From: Anaeramoeba flamelloides
Lineage: Eukaryota > Metamonada > Anaeramoebidae
DNA: 64,000 nt
NCBI GenBank assembly: GCA_027625915.1
Contig: JANTQA010000008.1
Coordinates: 5,635,501-5,699,500, forward strand
Reading direction: 5' to 3'
Shown here one piece after another: positions 12,672 through 25,835 of the stretch (position 1 is its first letter; each line of letters begins with the position of its first letter). A model generated the notes under the pieces. That model was not told where the DNA came from. It made no database searches and saw nothing but the letters and a program-made list of their open reading frames with translations. Position numbers and translations under genes: made by a program.

Positions 12672-12895
12672 TTAATTTATTTATTTATTTATTGTGAGAA
12701 AGGACTAATCAAAGAAAATTTACTAAATAAAAAAAAAGAAGAAGAAAAATAATTAAAATATTAAAGTAAAAAAATATTATATCATTTACATGACCAAATT
12801 AAAAATTATACATGCCCTGAAACAGGTGGAGTAAAAACCCGATAGAAAGATTATTAACAATAAATAAGATTCCACAAACTGTGATTAATAAATTG
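12672..12895 (-). mobile_element. SINE-like R2, without R1
   Basis: On the minus strand it runs from 'taatcacagtttgtggaat' through 'gggtttttactcc' (a weak B-box-like word) and the 'atttggtcatgtaaatgata' body to a TCACAATAAATAAATAAA tail. There is no insertion between 'cctgtttcaggg' and 'ataatttttaattt', giving the empty form of the composite. Confidence 0.7.
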
Positions 12896-13014
12896 ATATT
12901 CCACAACTCCGAAAAGTGGGGCACTATGTACCCGAATTTATATATTTTTTTACTATTTTAGGAATTTTTTATTTTCAATTTTTTTATTTTCATTTTTTCT
13001 TTATTACCTTAAGT

Positions 13015-13250
13015 TTTCTTACCATAAGAGCTTTGATGAAAAATTCTCGACAAGAACAATAAATTTCGTAATTTTGATTAGCCAGATTAAGTAACTTTTG
13101 AGTATTTTTCCTAAGGATAACATTTTTATATATGTTTTTTTCTAAAATTTTTGCTAATTTTTTTTTCCATTTAATTATGATAAATTTATATCTTTCACAA
13201 TACCAAATAAAGTGATTTATATCTTCATTATGTTGAGCACAATAATCAAA
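13015..13250 (-). mobile_element. LINE 3' end, subfamily 2
   Basis: On the minus strand it reads FDYCAQHNEDINHFIWYCER, then a lysine-rich helix, ending NYEIYCSCREFFIKALM. 'ED-NHF-wyC--Y' is the LINE C-terminal knuckle. The sequence after the knuckle differs from the 24.6 kb type, so it is another subfamily. Confidence 0.65.
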
Positions 13251-14813
13251 AATAATATTTTAAACTAGTATTTTGAGTCAAAATGGAAAAAATGAGGATT
13301 TTGAAAAAAAAATTTACTACTCTTTAGAAAATCGATTGATTTTCTAATCATAACAAACACAAAAAAAAACACAAATGATAAATAAGAGGAACTAATTACA
13401 CCAATTTAAATAATATGAAAACTCAAAATAAATTGGATGATTTCTTTGTTAAAATTTATAAGGTTAAAAATTGATATTAAAAAAATGAAATTTATTTATT
13501 TAAAAAAAATTTGCTAATATTATTAGTTAATTGTTTGCGAAAATTGTTTGAACCTTGTTTTGCTGAATCAACTTATATACGAATATAATTTTTTCCTTTT
13601 AGATACCAGAAAAAAACAAAAAAAGTAAAAAGTAAAATAATTCCAAAAAAGTATTTGTATAAGAAAATATACAATAATTTGTTTTAGAAACGTAAATTAT
13701 TTTTTTTTTATAATTATTTGAATTCTTCAAGTGGCAACATATTAACACTGAATATAAAAGAAAAGCTATCAAAAAATAAATTTAAGTAAAATTATTTTTT
13801 AAATTATTTTATTAAAAATAAGATTTTTCTTAGAAAGATTCAAAAATATTATTTTTTTCTTCCCGAATTTCATTTTTTTTTAAATTTCCATTATATAAGT
13901 TATTGAAGATATAAATATTTTTTTTTATGCAATGAATTAGGTTAAAAAATATTTTGTTTTGAAAAGTTATACAAAATAAACCCATTACTAAATTCCCGAA
14001 TATAAATAAGAATAACCAGATTTATATTAATAAAACCAACAATGAATAAATACAATTAACTCTACAATTTAAAGTTTTTGGAACATTTGAAACAATTTTT
14101 TTGTTTAAAAAATACTTTTTTATTCCATTAATTATTTTAATGGTATTAATCCGAAATATCAATATATTAATTTTCTTCAAATAATATCTAAATAACTAAT
14201 TTTATAAAAGTAGAGTTCATAAACTAATTGTTTAAACAATAATAATAATCTAAAAAAAAAAAAAGATATTTTGTAAAAAATCTTATAATAAATACATCTA
14301 TATGTATCATGATTAACAATATATTTTCAAGTTAATGAAAAGATTTAAAACATTATTAATTTTTTTAATAAATTTATTCTGTTATTCATCGTTAATCCTG
14401 AAATTAATTATAATTATGACAAAATATTACAAAAATACACCAATTATGTATTTATTTTATTTTGTTTTGGAAAAAAAGAATCACTATTCTTTCTTGATTA
14501 TTTTTTTTTTAAAAGATTTATCTTTTGTATTTATTCATTTTTTGAATTATAAATTTTATTATAAATAATAGAAATTACATACTTAATGAATTATGATTTT
14601 ATTAATAATTACTAAGAAATAATATTATCTAGGATATAATAAATATATAAACAATAAAAGGATAGTAATATAAAATTTACAATTTCTTTTTTTTGGAATA
14701 AATTTTAACAAATATCAAATTTAGAGAAAAATAATATTTATATGATGGTGTTCAAATTAAAAAAACAATTTGAATATTTTTTTATAAAATAAGTCTTCAT
14801 GTTAATCAATATA

Positions 14814-15010
14814 CCGTCAGTTTCACTTTTTAGGTACAAACTTACAACGAAATTTAAGGCACAAAAAAAATCTCAAATTAAAGCACAAAATTCAAATTCT
14901 AGTAAAAATAAATTGTAAAACAAAAAATTATAAATTTTGTGCTTTAATTTGAGATTTTTTTGTACCTTAAATTTCGTTGTAAGTTTGTGCCTTAAAAGTG
15001 AAACTGACTG
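14814..15010. mobile_element. MITE-A copy 2
   Basis: Flanked by TA; it begins CCGTCAGTTTCACTTTTTAG and ends AGTGAAACTGACTG. The internal motif 'aaattaaagcacaaaattc' is mirrored in the other arm. It lies intergenic between the aminotransferase and RPL27A. Confidence 0.85.
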
Positions 15011-16469
15011 TAAAATAATTAAAAACCCAAAAAAAAAAAAGTAAATAAATAATTTGTTTAAACATTTCTGTATGTATATATATAATATAAAGGGAGTAAA
15101 AATGAAGAGATTAGAGAAACGGGGAACGAGAAAGAGAATAGGGATTATTAATTAAAATAGAAAAAAAACGAGAGAGGGATTTTGGTTGGTTAATATAGTG
15201 GTACCATATCGATGATTTTAAAATACATCTTATTTAATGAGATCTAACCAAAAAAAAAAAAAAAAAAAAAAACACTAAGATTCCGAATAGTTATCAAGAG
15301 TTCTCAAATAACTATACTATGGTATGTTTTTTTTTTATATTCGGGTGATTGGTTATTTTGATTTGATTTTTTTTTACTTGGATATTTCGTATAGATCCAA
15401 TCCTCTCATTTCCAGATCTTTCATTTGTAGAAAAAATACATAAAAGTGGCTGAAATAATCAAAATTGTTTTTTTTTTTTTGGTTTTGTACAATAAGTGCA
15501 AAATTTATAGTTAGTTTCCTTTTAGAAAATATTCAAATGACTATTTTGACCATGAAAAAAAAATTGGAAATTTGGGAATTATACTGTAGATTTGTGATTA
15601 ATATATCTTTGTAGTTTGAATTTAATTTATAAACGCCCTTTTGGAACTGTTTTAAATTATCCAGAAGTTTCCAATCTTCATTTGAAATTGGGGAATTTTG
15701 GAAATGTGCTTTTTCAAAAAACTTGTTTCACTATTAGTATCTTTTTTTTTAATTTTTTTAATTTTTTCCATTTGGTTCCACTTTGCATCAATATTTTCTT
15801 CCCAAATATTAAAAATTTTGCAATTTATTAAGTAAAGTAGTAGTAATAATCACAATTTATCTACACTTTGTCTTGTTTAAAATATTTTTTTGTTATTATT
15901 TGAATTGGTAAAATCAACTCCACTTTTATCAGGAACCATATTTGTTGGTTTCAAAATTTGTATTTTTAACATTTTTTTTAATATATGATTGATACTTTTG
16001 TTAAACTTTGAACTGAAATTTTTTTTTTTTATGTTTAAAAAGTAAAAAAAAAAAAAAAAGAAAAAAAACGAAAAAAAGGAAAAAGAAAAAATTATAAAAT
16101 AAATCGAAAAAAAAAAACATTTTGCAAAAATAAGACAAAGAAAAGATAGGAAAAAATAAAAGAAAATTAGAATAAAGATTTTCATCTAAAAATTGAAAAT
16201 TTGAAATTATACATTTTACAAACAAAAACCTAACAAACCCACTTCGAATAGTATTATAAAGTGAGTCAAAATTTTTGAAATAATTGTTTATTTTTTTATT
16301 GTAAACACCCACTCTTCTTACATTTTTTTAAAAAATAAATTTCTAAGAGACTTATTTATAAATTCTAGATCTTAGGAACCTTTCCTTTCGATCCAAATTA
16401 CATTCTTTATTTCAAAAACAATTTTGTTTAATATTGAGTTTATTTTTTTTATCTATTTTTGAAATTAGT

Positions 16470-16990
16470 TATTAATTATCCCATTTCTTCAGAATGAAAA
16501 TTCTATTTGGGATACTAATGTAAAATAAAACAATAAATAACCACCCCCGTGGTGAAAAGGTATAGCTTACAGAAATTACTTGTTTCAAAGTTAAAATCTG
16601 TGACAAAAAAAAAATTATAAAAAAGATTATAAAAAAATGACTTAAAAAGATTTTCAAACACAAGTTCAAATTTTCAAACCTTTCAAACTTGTAAAAGTAA
16701 TTTTAAAAAATATTTAGAACATATTGTGGAATATTTTTGTGTTTATAGAATTGAAATAGAAATTATGTAATATAAAAATCAAATTTTGACAGTTTAAAAA
16801 GGGTCAAAAATTGTATAAATTGTAAAATTTTCTCTTTTTTTGTAAAAAAATAGGCGGTCTGTAAATTTAACAGAGATTATTGTCCACTTTAAAGGGTGTT
16901 TTTGATTATAATTTCTCCACTTTCACTTGAAAATTCTTTCCTTTAGGGGGTAGAAAAGTAAAGGAATTTTTTAACTTTTATGTAATTTTG
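16470..16990 (+). repeat. Repeat R13 copy 1, coding-like
   Basis: The frame around 16660-16770 reads FQTCKSNFKKYLEHIVEYF; the copy at 52.6 kb reads FQTCKSNWKKYLEQLVNYF. Downstream 'aaatttaacagagatta' and 'aaagggtgttttt' are also shared. The original protein is not recognised. Confidence 0.55.
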
Positions 16991-19081
16991 AAAAACATCA
17001 GAAAATAATCTTTTTTACTTTGACTGTACCTCATTGATTTTTATTATTTAAAGTACTTTATTCATTAGATTTTTTAATTTTTTTTTTCAAAAATATCAAA
17101 GAAATTGACACAATAGAATGTTAAGTTGAATTTTTTAAAATAGTGTTTCGAATGTTGAATGAATTATCTATTATCCTTATCTCAACATTTTATTGTGGCA
17201 TTTAATTTTTTCATTGGTTATTTATTCATCATTTTTGAATTTAATATTTCATGACAACAAAAAGCAATAAGTAAGATTTTTTCATTAGTGACATTTGGGA
17301 TAAATGGATTTTGTTTAAAATGAAAAACAACATTACAATTGGGAGAATCACAAAATGAAATACAAATAGTTTTTCATAGCTAGAAGGATTCCAAAAAAAA
17401 AAATAATAATTATCCAAAAACATTACTGGTTAGTATTTTAAACACTTGGATTTCGTGGAATTGGAGAAGTGAATATGATCATATTTTATAAAATTTGTAA
17501 ACCACAAAATAACTATAAGATTTATTCTAAAGATCTAAAATTGTTTTCTCCTCAAGAAAAAAATGATTATATTAAAAAAATAAAAACTAATTTATCAATT
17601 CTTATTCTCTTTTTTTTTTTCTTGTTTAGCATTACCAAAAAAAAATATCAAATAATTTTATAAACAAAATTTTTAGAGAATCTATGATCGCACACCACTA
17701 AAATAAAATACCTTTCTCTCATCTCTCTCAAAAATTTATCATGTCTTATGGTAGAGCTACTCCCTTAAATGTTATTTGTCAATGAATCAACCTCGTTTAA
17801 AAATTTGCAGTTTATTTTTCCTCTATTTGGAATAAAATTGGTATATTTATAAAGAGAAGAATGGTTATGTGAGTTTCTTCTATTTAAAATTCTGATCATT
17901 AAAGTATGGAAAGTTTTTTTTTACCTCAAAATGTTCTTCTGCACTTTACAATTTTTAGTGTTTCTTCATTAGGTAATATATCCTCTTATCTTGGAACTAT
18001 TTCAAAACTAAAGCAATATTTAAAGAGGTGTGTTGTTATAGCTGTTGTTAGGTGTGAGTTTTGGAGATCATTTGTATTGTCTCTCTTTGAAAACTTCGTT
18101 TCTTTTGATTTTTTTATTTGTCAAAAATTACTTGGTTTTTTAAAAAGTTTTTCATTTGACAAATAAATTTAAAAATTGAATTTTAGTCATATAAAATACT
18201 CAAAATGAATTCTACCTTGATGAAATTGAATTAGTATATAAAAAAGAATTATTTCAGATCTCTAATAATACGTATTATTCAATATTTTTTTAGATTGTAG
18301 TATGGGATTATTTTTACAATAAAACCCCTTTATTTAATATTTTGAAGAGCTGATAGATCTTGCATTTTTCTTCTTATAATTCGAGTAGTATTTGGGATAA
18401 CAAAATCAATTATAGAATTATATCAAAATTGGTTCATTATTAAAGAATTGACAAAAAAATCGAGGTCGATTCAATACAAGCTATCATAAATTACTAAAAG
18501 TGAGATTTCATCAAAATAAACTTGCATTGCCAATTTTTCTCATTGTTTTTTCGAAAAAATTTAAACAAAAAAGAAATCAGATCGTTTTTACTTAAAATTT
18601 AATGGTCATTGTAAAAAAGGGAATTCTTTAAAAAAAAGATAACTCATTTTCTCTAAATTTGAGAAATGAGTTTTTCTTTATCGAGTTTAATTGAATCTTT
18701 GTGAAAATAAGTGTACCACAGCCTTTGGGGAAAAAAAAATCAATAAGAGTTACTAATCCCATAATAAATGTAAAGAAATGCTAAAAACTGATTTTTCCAA
18801 TTTTCATATAATTCAACATTTGTACAAATCCCAGGAAACAAAAAGAATTTGATTCATAAATCAAAATTTTCAAAACCAAAATATAAAAAGAAAATAAAAT
18901 CAGAATGAGGTGGGTTTGGGGGAAATTTTTGTTTATTAATAATTTGTCTAAATTAATTTGGAATTAGTTAAAGAACAAATAAAAAATCTATGATCAGGTG
19001 ATATTTTTTTCTGTAAGAGAGGTTTATTAAATCAAATAATGAAACTTTTATAAAAAAAAATAAAACGAATAAATTTTTTAT

Positions 19082-19902
19082 TTACTTCTTTTTGTTTTTT
19101 TCAAAAACAAGTTCACAAACACCTCCAACAGCCTTAATTTTCTTTTCTGCAGTTTCAGAAAACGATTTGGCTCGTACGATCATTGGTTGCTTTGGGAGTC
19201 TTCCCTTTCCAAGTACTCTAAAGTAACCAAATTTGACAACATCAATAACTGGAACTTCTTCACCTTCCTTGGCTTTTTGGTATTTTTTTCTTGTTTCTTC
19301 TGGAACCAAAGTCCAAAGCTTGTCAAGGTTAATGATTGGTGCATATTTGATATTGTTTTGTTTATGGTACCACCTCATACCAACTTTTCCAAAAAAACCT
19401 GGATGGTACTTATCAAAGGCAATTCTTTTTGTTTAATAATTTTTAGTAATAGAATGAGATTATATATAAAAAAAAAAAAAAAAAAAAAAAAAACATTTGA
19501 AAGAAAATAATGATGAAAGGTTAATTTTTCTCAAGTTAAAAAGAAAAAGAGTTGACGGAAAACGGGAAAGTGTTGAAAGAAAATTAAAAAGATTTTGAAA
19601 AAAATAAAAAAAAAAAAAAAAGCAAAAATTATCAAAAAAAGAAAAAAAAAAAAAAAAAGAAGAATTTACCTATGATGTTGGAGACCACCTGATTTACCTC
19701 TACCACTTGGATGCTTTCTGTGTTTTCCTACACGTCCATAACCATGAATAATTTGTCCTCTTTTTTTTCTGGATCTTTTGAATCTAGTTGGCTATATTGT
19801 TAAAAAAGAATGATTACGATTGGAACATTTTGTTTGTTTTAAAAAATTAATTAAATAAAGAAAGGATCGAAAAGATTATAAAGTGAAAAAGAGTTTTACC
19901 AT
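19082..19902 (-). CDS. RPL27A: 60S ribosomal protein uL15 (L27a), three exons
   Basis: Read on the minus strand, exons are 19902-19900 (the ATG alone), 19791-19670 and 19424-19082, giving 155 residues, the usual size for eukaryotic uL15. Exon 2 begins [12 protein letters not shown] and contains [17 protein letters not shown]; exon 3 carries [28 protein letters not shown] and [11 protein letters not shown], all hallmarks of L27a in the large ribosomal subunit. Introns are 108 bp (donor GTAAAA) and 245 bp (donor GTAAAT), with acceptors TATAG and AAAAG. The ATG-only exon is set by the conserved Pro that follows Met in this family and by the donor placed directly after the ATG; such introns are common in ribosomal protein genes. 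The protein ends in a short lysine tail. Its low-AT codons stand out from the flanks, and neighbours are unrelated. Confidence 0.95.
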
Positions 19903-22900
19903 TTATAAAATTTACTTTAAAAGAATAAAATAAAAAAATGAGTGAAAGCTATTATTTTCTAAACAATAATAAGAAGAAATTTGAAATAAATAACCTTGTA
20001 AGAAGAATTTCTCCACCCAATACGAACTAATTCCGGGATATTTAATAAAACCTTTTTATTAATTAATATTTATAAGGAATCAAATTCCAAAAATTTTCAT
20101 TGTAGCAACCACTTTAGGAGGATTTTACATTTTCTCAATCTTGAAAAATTTTAATTTTGAGAAAATATAAGAAAAAAGATTGTTTGAGGAAATTGGAGAT
20201 TGAAATTTATCCTACAGATCATCAGCTGATCTGTTTGTGAAAAGAAATACAAAACAGAGTACTGTCTTTATTTTTTCATTTTTTTTGATTAAATTTTTGA
20301 GTTTTATTACAGTAGGTTTTTTGGATCTCGAAATGTATTTCTGGAAATGCTTGAAATTGATTATAGAATAAATAAAAACAACAGATCCAAAAAGGTGAAT
20401 CTTTGAAACAAATATTATTTTTTAGAATACAAATACGAAAGATCAACTTTTACAAATAAATATTTTGAAATCAAAACTGAAAAAAAAAATAGATAAAAGT
20501 CAATTTTTAAAACAGTTTCTTCTTATTCTTCTTAATTTTGGATGAAATCCAAACAGGTTATTACCTTGGAGTTCTCAGCTGATTACTATTTATTATTATT
20601 TTACAAAACATTTCTTTATAGTTCTTTCAATAACCTGTGTTGACTTAAATAAATTTGGTTTTTCAGACTTTTACTGTTGTTTTCCAGATTTTGTGTTTTT
20701 AATTGTTGTTAAAAAATCTTTAAACAGTGTTTTGTGTTTTTAATTGTTGTTGAAAATGAAAACTTTTCAAGGGTGTGTTTATTTTTAAAAAGGAAGTCTG
20801 TCTTCGCAATAATACTTTCAATCTCGAAGTAATAATTGAAAAAAAATTTCAAAGTTTTAAAGATATATTGTTTCATTATTATTGATTGAAAAATTGAAAC
20901 AACTTGATATAACCGATGAGTGTTGAAAGTTTTTAGGGACATAATTCTCTCTCATTATGTAAATGGTTGAAAAATAATTGATTTTTAAATAATTTGGTTA
21001 TTGGCAATGTTCTTGTTTAATTTTAATCAGATAAAATCTCGGAAAATTAACTTTTGATTCAAAATGAAATATTGGTTCACTGAGGATTCTTATCTCAACC
21101 AATAGAGGTCAAAAAAGTACCAAGACACCAAATAAAGTCATTGAATTTCAAGATATCGTTTGGAGACTATTGACTTGAGGGGAAAAAGGAAAATGAAATG
21201 AAATTTTTGGTTTTCAATTTCAAAAAACTTTGAAAAATTAATGTCTCAATTTTGATAATGTGGAGATACCAAACAGTTTTTCAGAAAAGCTTGGTCTCTT
21301 TTTATCCTTTTTGGGTTTGTATTGGATCAAACTGAAAGATTTGGTTGATTGTGAATTTTGGTGTTGATTTGTTTAAATTTGGTTGAATTAGATCTCTTTT
21401 CTGAGGAGATTGGTCTTGAAGGTTGTAGAAAAACACTTTGATAATATGATCGATTTGATTTCAATACGTTTGTTTTGGAAACCGCAAGGTTTCATTGAAC
21501 TGTATTTTTGATTAAACACAAAATAAAAACCAAAAACCTTACTTAAAGAAAAAAAAACAACAGTTATTTACAAAAACAACACAAAAAATTTTGAAAAACA
21601 CAAAGAAAGACGTCAACACGGGTTATTGAAACAACTGTAACAAATTGGTCCTCCCAATTCTTTTTTATAATTTTTTATCAAATAAAACATAAAATAAAGA
21701 ATCCTATTTCAAAAGACAAAAATAAAATGACTGTTTTTCTGGAAATCAAAAAAATAACAAAAGATTCAACCCTGTTAAAATAAAGGAAATATAATCAAAA
21801 AATTTCAGTCGTGATTCAGAATTATTTTCAGTTTTTCAGTTTAATGAGTATATAAATACTTATGAAATCAAAGAAATAAGTTGAAGTAATCTATATTTCA
21901 AAATGATAAAATATCTGCTATTTTCTGAAACCAAACCCAAATTAGATGAATTAAATAAAAATAGGATTTTTAAATTTATTTTGAAAATTCTTTAGAAATA
22001 AGATGTAATATCGTTTTAAAAATATGTGCAAAAAAAAGTTTTTCCATTCAGAATTAAAAATCAAATCAAAGAACAAAAGAAGCAATAATATCCAATATGC
22101 TTGATAAGATCAATAAAAAAGTTATTTTTTTTTATTTTTTTGGGATTAATCTTTTATTTTTTTTGATTTCCATTTTTATATTCGAATGAAAAATATATTT
22201 AACAGAGTGTATGTATCTGAAATCTCATATTTATTAAAATATTAATGTTATTGGTTAAAGAGATGATCTGTTTGATTCAGTTTCACATATCAATCATCCT
22301 CACAATTTGCAACACACACCAACCCCTTTAAACAAATCTTTTATTTTTGAATACCAAACAAGAAAGACCATTTTTCAAAATAGATATGTTTAATTCAAGA
22401 TGACAAGTTTTTTCAAAAAAGAATTTTTAATAATTTATTTCTTCCAAATCTTCCGAAATTATCTAACATTTAAATCGTCGGTCTTGTATCTACCCCATAC
22501 TGATTCATATTTCTTCTATAAACACCATTTTTAGCTGGTAAGCATACATATACCAAGAGTCTAAAATCCAGAAATCAAATAAATTAATGTTTTTTTTTCA
22601 TGCTCTAATTCTAAGAAAACACCCAATTTATGATATAAAAATGCACTGGAGAACACATCAATTTTGAAGGCAAACTTCTTGCTCTTTTGAAAAAATTAAA
22701 TTAGAAATGAATTTTGTTTGATTTTTTGAGATAAAATGTAAAATTTTTATCAAAATTGTTTTATATTTCATAATACCAACTCTATTTTTTGAGAAAATTA
22801 TAACAATTTGATCCCAAATTTAAAGAATTTCTTTTTTAATATAACTCATATTCATATTACAAATTGGAAAAAATTTCACTCAATTTTAATTTTTTCCTTT

Positions 22901-23507
22901 TCAAATAAGGTTGACAAATTACAACTTAATTCTTCAAAAATTATCTTTTTAATAGAAAAATATAGAAAAAGAAAGGGAAATTATTCCCCATTTATATTTC
23001 AAATACTGGTCGAACTTGGTGAAAAAATATCATATTTACTTATTGGATTATCGACTAATTCTTTGATTATTTAATGGGCTTTATTCATTGAATAATGAAA
23101 TACAACTATTAAAATGAAACAAGGATCTTTTAATATACTATAAGCATATTTTCGAAATAGTACTTTTTTTTCAAATATTTTTAACAAAACAAACCAAAAA
23201 AAAAAAAAAAAAAAAAAATTCTTCAAAGGAAGAATACTTATTAGATAGGATTATTGAAATCCAAAGAATAACTATAAAAAGTCAAACTCAAAGAAAAAGG
23301 AAAGATTTTTATAGAATTGAAAACGGAATTCACAATTCTTTGTTTTTTTTTTTAATTTTATATAAAATAATTTTTTTAAAAAATAAAACAAGTCTACCAA
23401 TAAATCCATTTTTGAAAACCAACCGACTTTCAAAAGATTTAATCGAACTAAAAATTGAAATATATAAGTATACATATACTGAGTTGCTATTTTCCAAAAG
23501 GTGGGAA

Positions 23508-23683
23508 TGTCGTTAGGTTTTTTTTTAATTGGAGAAATAAAAAGAAAATTTTATAATTTTCAGTTTATTTTTCCAATTAAAAAAAACGTTGTTAGTTTTT
23601 CCAGAATTAAAAGAATTAAGTAAAATCTTTGATTTTACTCTATCCTTTTAAATTCTGGAAAAGCTAGGCACCCGACGACAATT
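23508..23683. mobile_element. R1 fold-back element, complete-looking
   Basis: It begins TGTCGTTAGGTTTTTTTT and ends AGCTAGGCACCCGACGACA, so the ends TGTCGT/ACGACA are inverted. Inside are one module of each hairpin type. It has the same layout as the insertion at 63079-63264. Confidence 0.65.
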
Positions 23684-24560
23684 TTTGTTATGTTTTCCAT
23701 AATTCAAAAGAATGGTTCAAAATACTCAATTTTACTCAATTCTATTGAATTATTGAAAACTTCTTTTCAGTTTTTCTTGGGTTTACTTTTTATTTGTAAA
23801 GTGTTCTAGGTTTTTTTTACTTTTTGAAATAAACATAAAATTTTAATTAATTTTCAGTTTATTTCAAAAAATAAAAAAAAACGAACAAAAAATGATAGAT
23901 TTTACGAATAATAACAAAACCATAATAATGTCTTTAGGTTTTTTTAATTAAAGAAATTAAAAGAAAATTTCAAAAATTGTCTTTTTTTTTTCTGAAATTA
24001 AAAAAAAACTAGGTACTCTACAGCACTTTACAACACTTTTAACTAGTTTTCAAAATTTTAAAAGAATGGGTTACAGTCAGTTCCACTTTTAAGACACAAA
24101 CTTTTAACGAAATTTAAGGCACAAAAAAATCTTAAATTAAAGTATAAAATTTGTAATTTTTTTTTTTACAATTTATTTTACTAGAATATGAATTATGTAC
24201 TTTAATTTGGGATTTTTATTGTGCCTTAAATTTCATTGAAAGTTTGTGCCTTAAAAGTGGAACTGACTGTAAAATCAACGATCTGACACAATTCGGTGAA
24301 TTAAAAAAAAAGAACAGTTGGGATTTCCAAAGTTTTCTATTTTATTTGTGAAGTTTTCTGTTTTTTTTTTTTTTACTTTTAGAAATAAACAGAAAATTTT
24401 AATGCATTTTCAATAAATTTTCCAAATAAAATTGAAAACCTCAAAAAAAACCTAGAAAACTTCCTAAATAAATAGAAAACTCAAAAAAACCTAATGAAAA
24501 TTAATAAATTTTCTAAATAAATAAAAAACTTGTAGAAAATTTAGACACTTGGCGGCACTC
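23684..24560. repeat. Run of R1 modules around MITE-A copy 3
   Basis: Further hairpin modules lie at about 23700-23770, 23800-23890 and 23930-24040, and after the MITE at 24310-24560, with right-end-like words 'aggtactctacagcacttt' and 'gacacttggcggcactcc'. Module order differs from copy to copy. Confidence 0.6.
24074..24269. mobile_element. MITE-A copy 3
   Basis: TA-flanked palindrome with CAGTCAGTTCCACTTTTAAG at the left and GTGGAACTGACTG at the right. It sits in a run of R1 fold-back modules. Confidence 0.88.
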
Positions 24561-24599
24561 CACGACATCCCCAAAAAATATTTCACAATAAATAAAAAT

Positions 24600-24965
24600 C
24601 AAAATTATTTATTTGACTCAAAATATAAAAGTTATCGATCAAGCCCAACAATTCCAAAAAATCAGTACATTTATTAATTGCTTAAATAGATATTACTATG
24701 TTATATATAAAAAATCAAATAAATTTTGTCCTTTATGTTTAAAATATGAAAAAAAAGAAATTATTGAAAATATTGATCATTTTATATTGGTATGCCCTTC
24801 CTATGAAAAAGATAGATTAATATTATGTGAAAAATTAAAAAAAATAAATCTTTTTGAATTAATTTTAAATTAAGATATTGAAATATTATTTTCATTAATT
24901 AATAATTATGAAATCTAGGATTTCACGCTTAAATTTCTGAAAAGAAATTGAAGTCTAATAACGAC
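24600..24965 (+). mobile_element. LINE 3' end, zinc-knuckle subfamily 1
   Basis: The frame 24613-24873 encodes CPLCLKYEKKEIIENIDHF then ILVCPSYEKDR, the CxxC..H..C knuckle with 'DHfi..Cp.Y' typical of the C-terminus of LINE polymerase proteins. Only the tail of the element is present (5' truncation). The 3' untranslated part after 24918 matches the copy at 30 kb. Confidence 0.75.
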
Positions 24966-25269
24966 TAGAGAGTAATTTACACTTCTTCAATAATTATAAA
25001 AAAAATAAATCCATTATTCTAAAGAGAGATTGAAAAAATATACTATTTTCTTGAACGAATTTTTATTTTAGAAGAATCAAATGAGAGTCAAAATTTGAAT
25101 TTTATTTTGAAAATTCTTGGCAAATAAATTTTAATTTATTTATTCTATTGAGTGTGGAATATCCTTTTTAATAAACACATAGCTAAACATTTGACAAACC
25201 CATGAATTCTAAATGATAGATTATTTAAAAAACTGAAAAAAGAGAACTAACATAAAATTTCACCACTTT

Positions 25270-25835
25270 TAAGGTTTACAATCGCTGAAATTTGAAAAAA
25301 GATTATTTCACGTAGGGAATAGTGACTTGTTTATTTGGTTCTTAGCTAATCGATCTTGGATTTGGTATGAGTTTTAAAAGTGGTGCAAAATCGCAATTTT
25401 TGACAATTTATTTTTTTTTATTTCGGAAATCAGAAATGAAGAGTATAAAATTTATTGGCTGGAACTTAAGTTATAATAAAATGTATTTTTTGGGTTGTTG
25501 GTTGAAAGATTTAATTAGGTTTGGTTTTATTTGGGGCTTTTAGAAAAAAATTTTTTTAATTAAGTTAATTGACTAAAAAAGTAGTTAAAAATTTTCTTCT
25601 ATAACCCAAAAATATAAATTTATTTTTAAAAACCTATCAATCTAGAAATCTTACACTCTTCAATTCTGATTTCGGAAAAAAAAAAAAATAAATTGAAAAA
25701 AATTGCCATTTTGAACCACTTTTAAAACTCATACCAAATCCAAGATCGATCAGTTAAGAACCAAATTAATAAGTCGCCATACCCTATGTAAGATAATTTT
25801 TTTTCAAATTTCAGGTATTATAAACTTTAAATGTC
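25270..25835. mobile_element. Large inverted-repeat element upstream of dymeclin
   Basis: Arms of about 180 bp pair: 'atcttggatttggtatgagt' near 25352 is mirrored near 25725, extending out through 'gaaatttgaaaaaa' on both sides and in through the 'tttcggaa' blocks. The centre (25460-25620) is unpaired. It is about 650 bp upstream of the dymeclin start. Confidence 0.65.

Larger units (their letters stand above)
11911..19081. other. Non-coding between the aminotransferase and RPL27A
   Basis: It begins with a T-rich 3' region after the aminotransferase stop. It then holds R2 (12672), LINE debris (13015), MITE-A copy 2 (14814) and R13 (16470). The parts 13300-14800, 15020-16460 and 17000-19080 show nothing I recognise beyond homopolymer tracts and a small hairpin near 18640. 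Confidence 0.6.

Noticed and set aside
15877-16312. Overlapping Phe/Lys-rich frames on the minus strand
   Set aside because: They arise from poly-A/poly-T tracts; no motif, and the residue mix is that of noise.
17906-18166. 86-codon frame MESFFLPQNVLLHF
   Set aside because: No family, no splice partner, Phe/Ser-rich composition typical of noise in this window.
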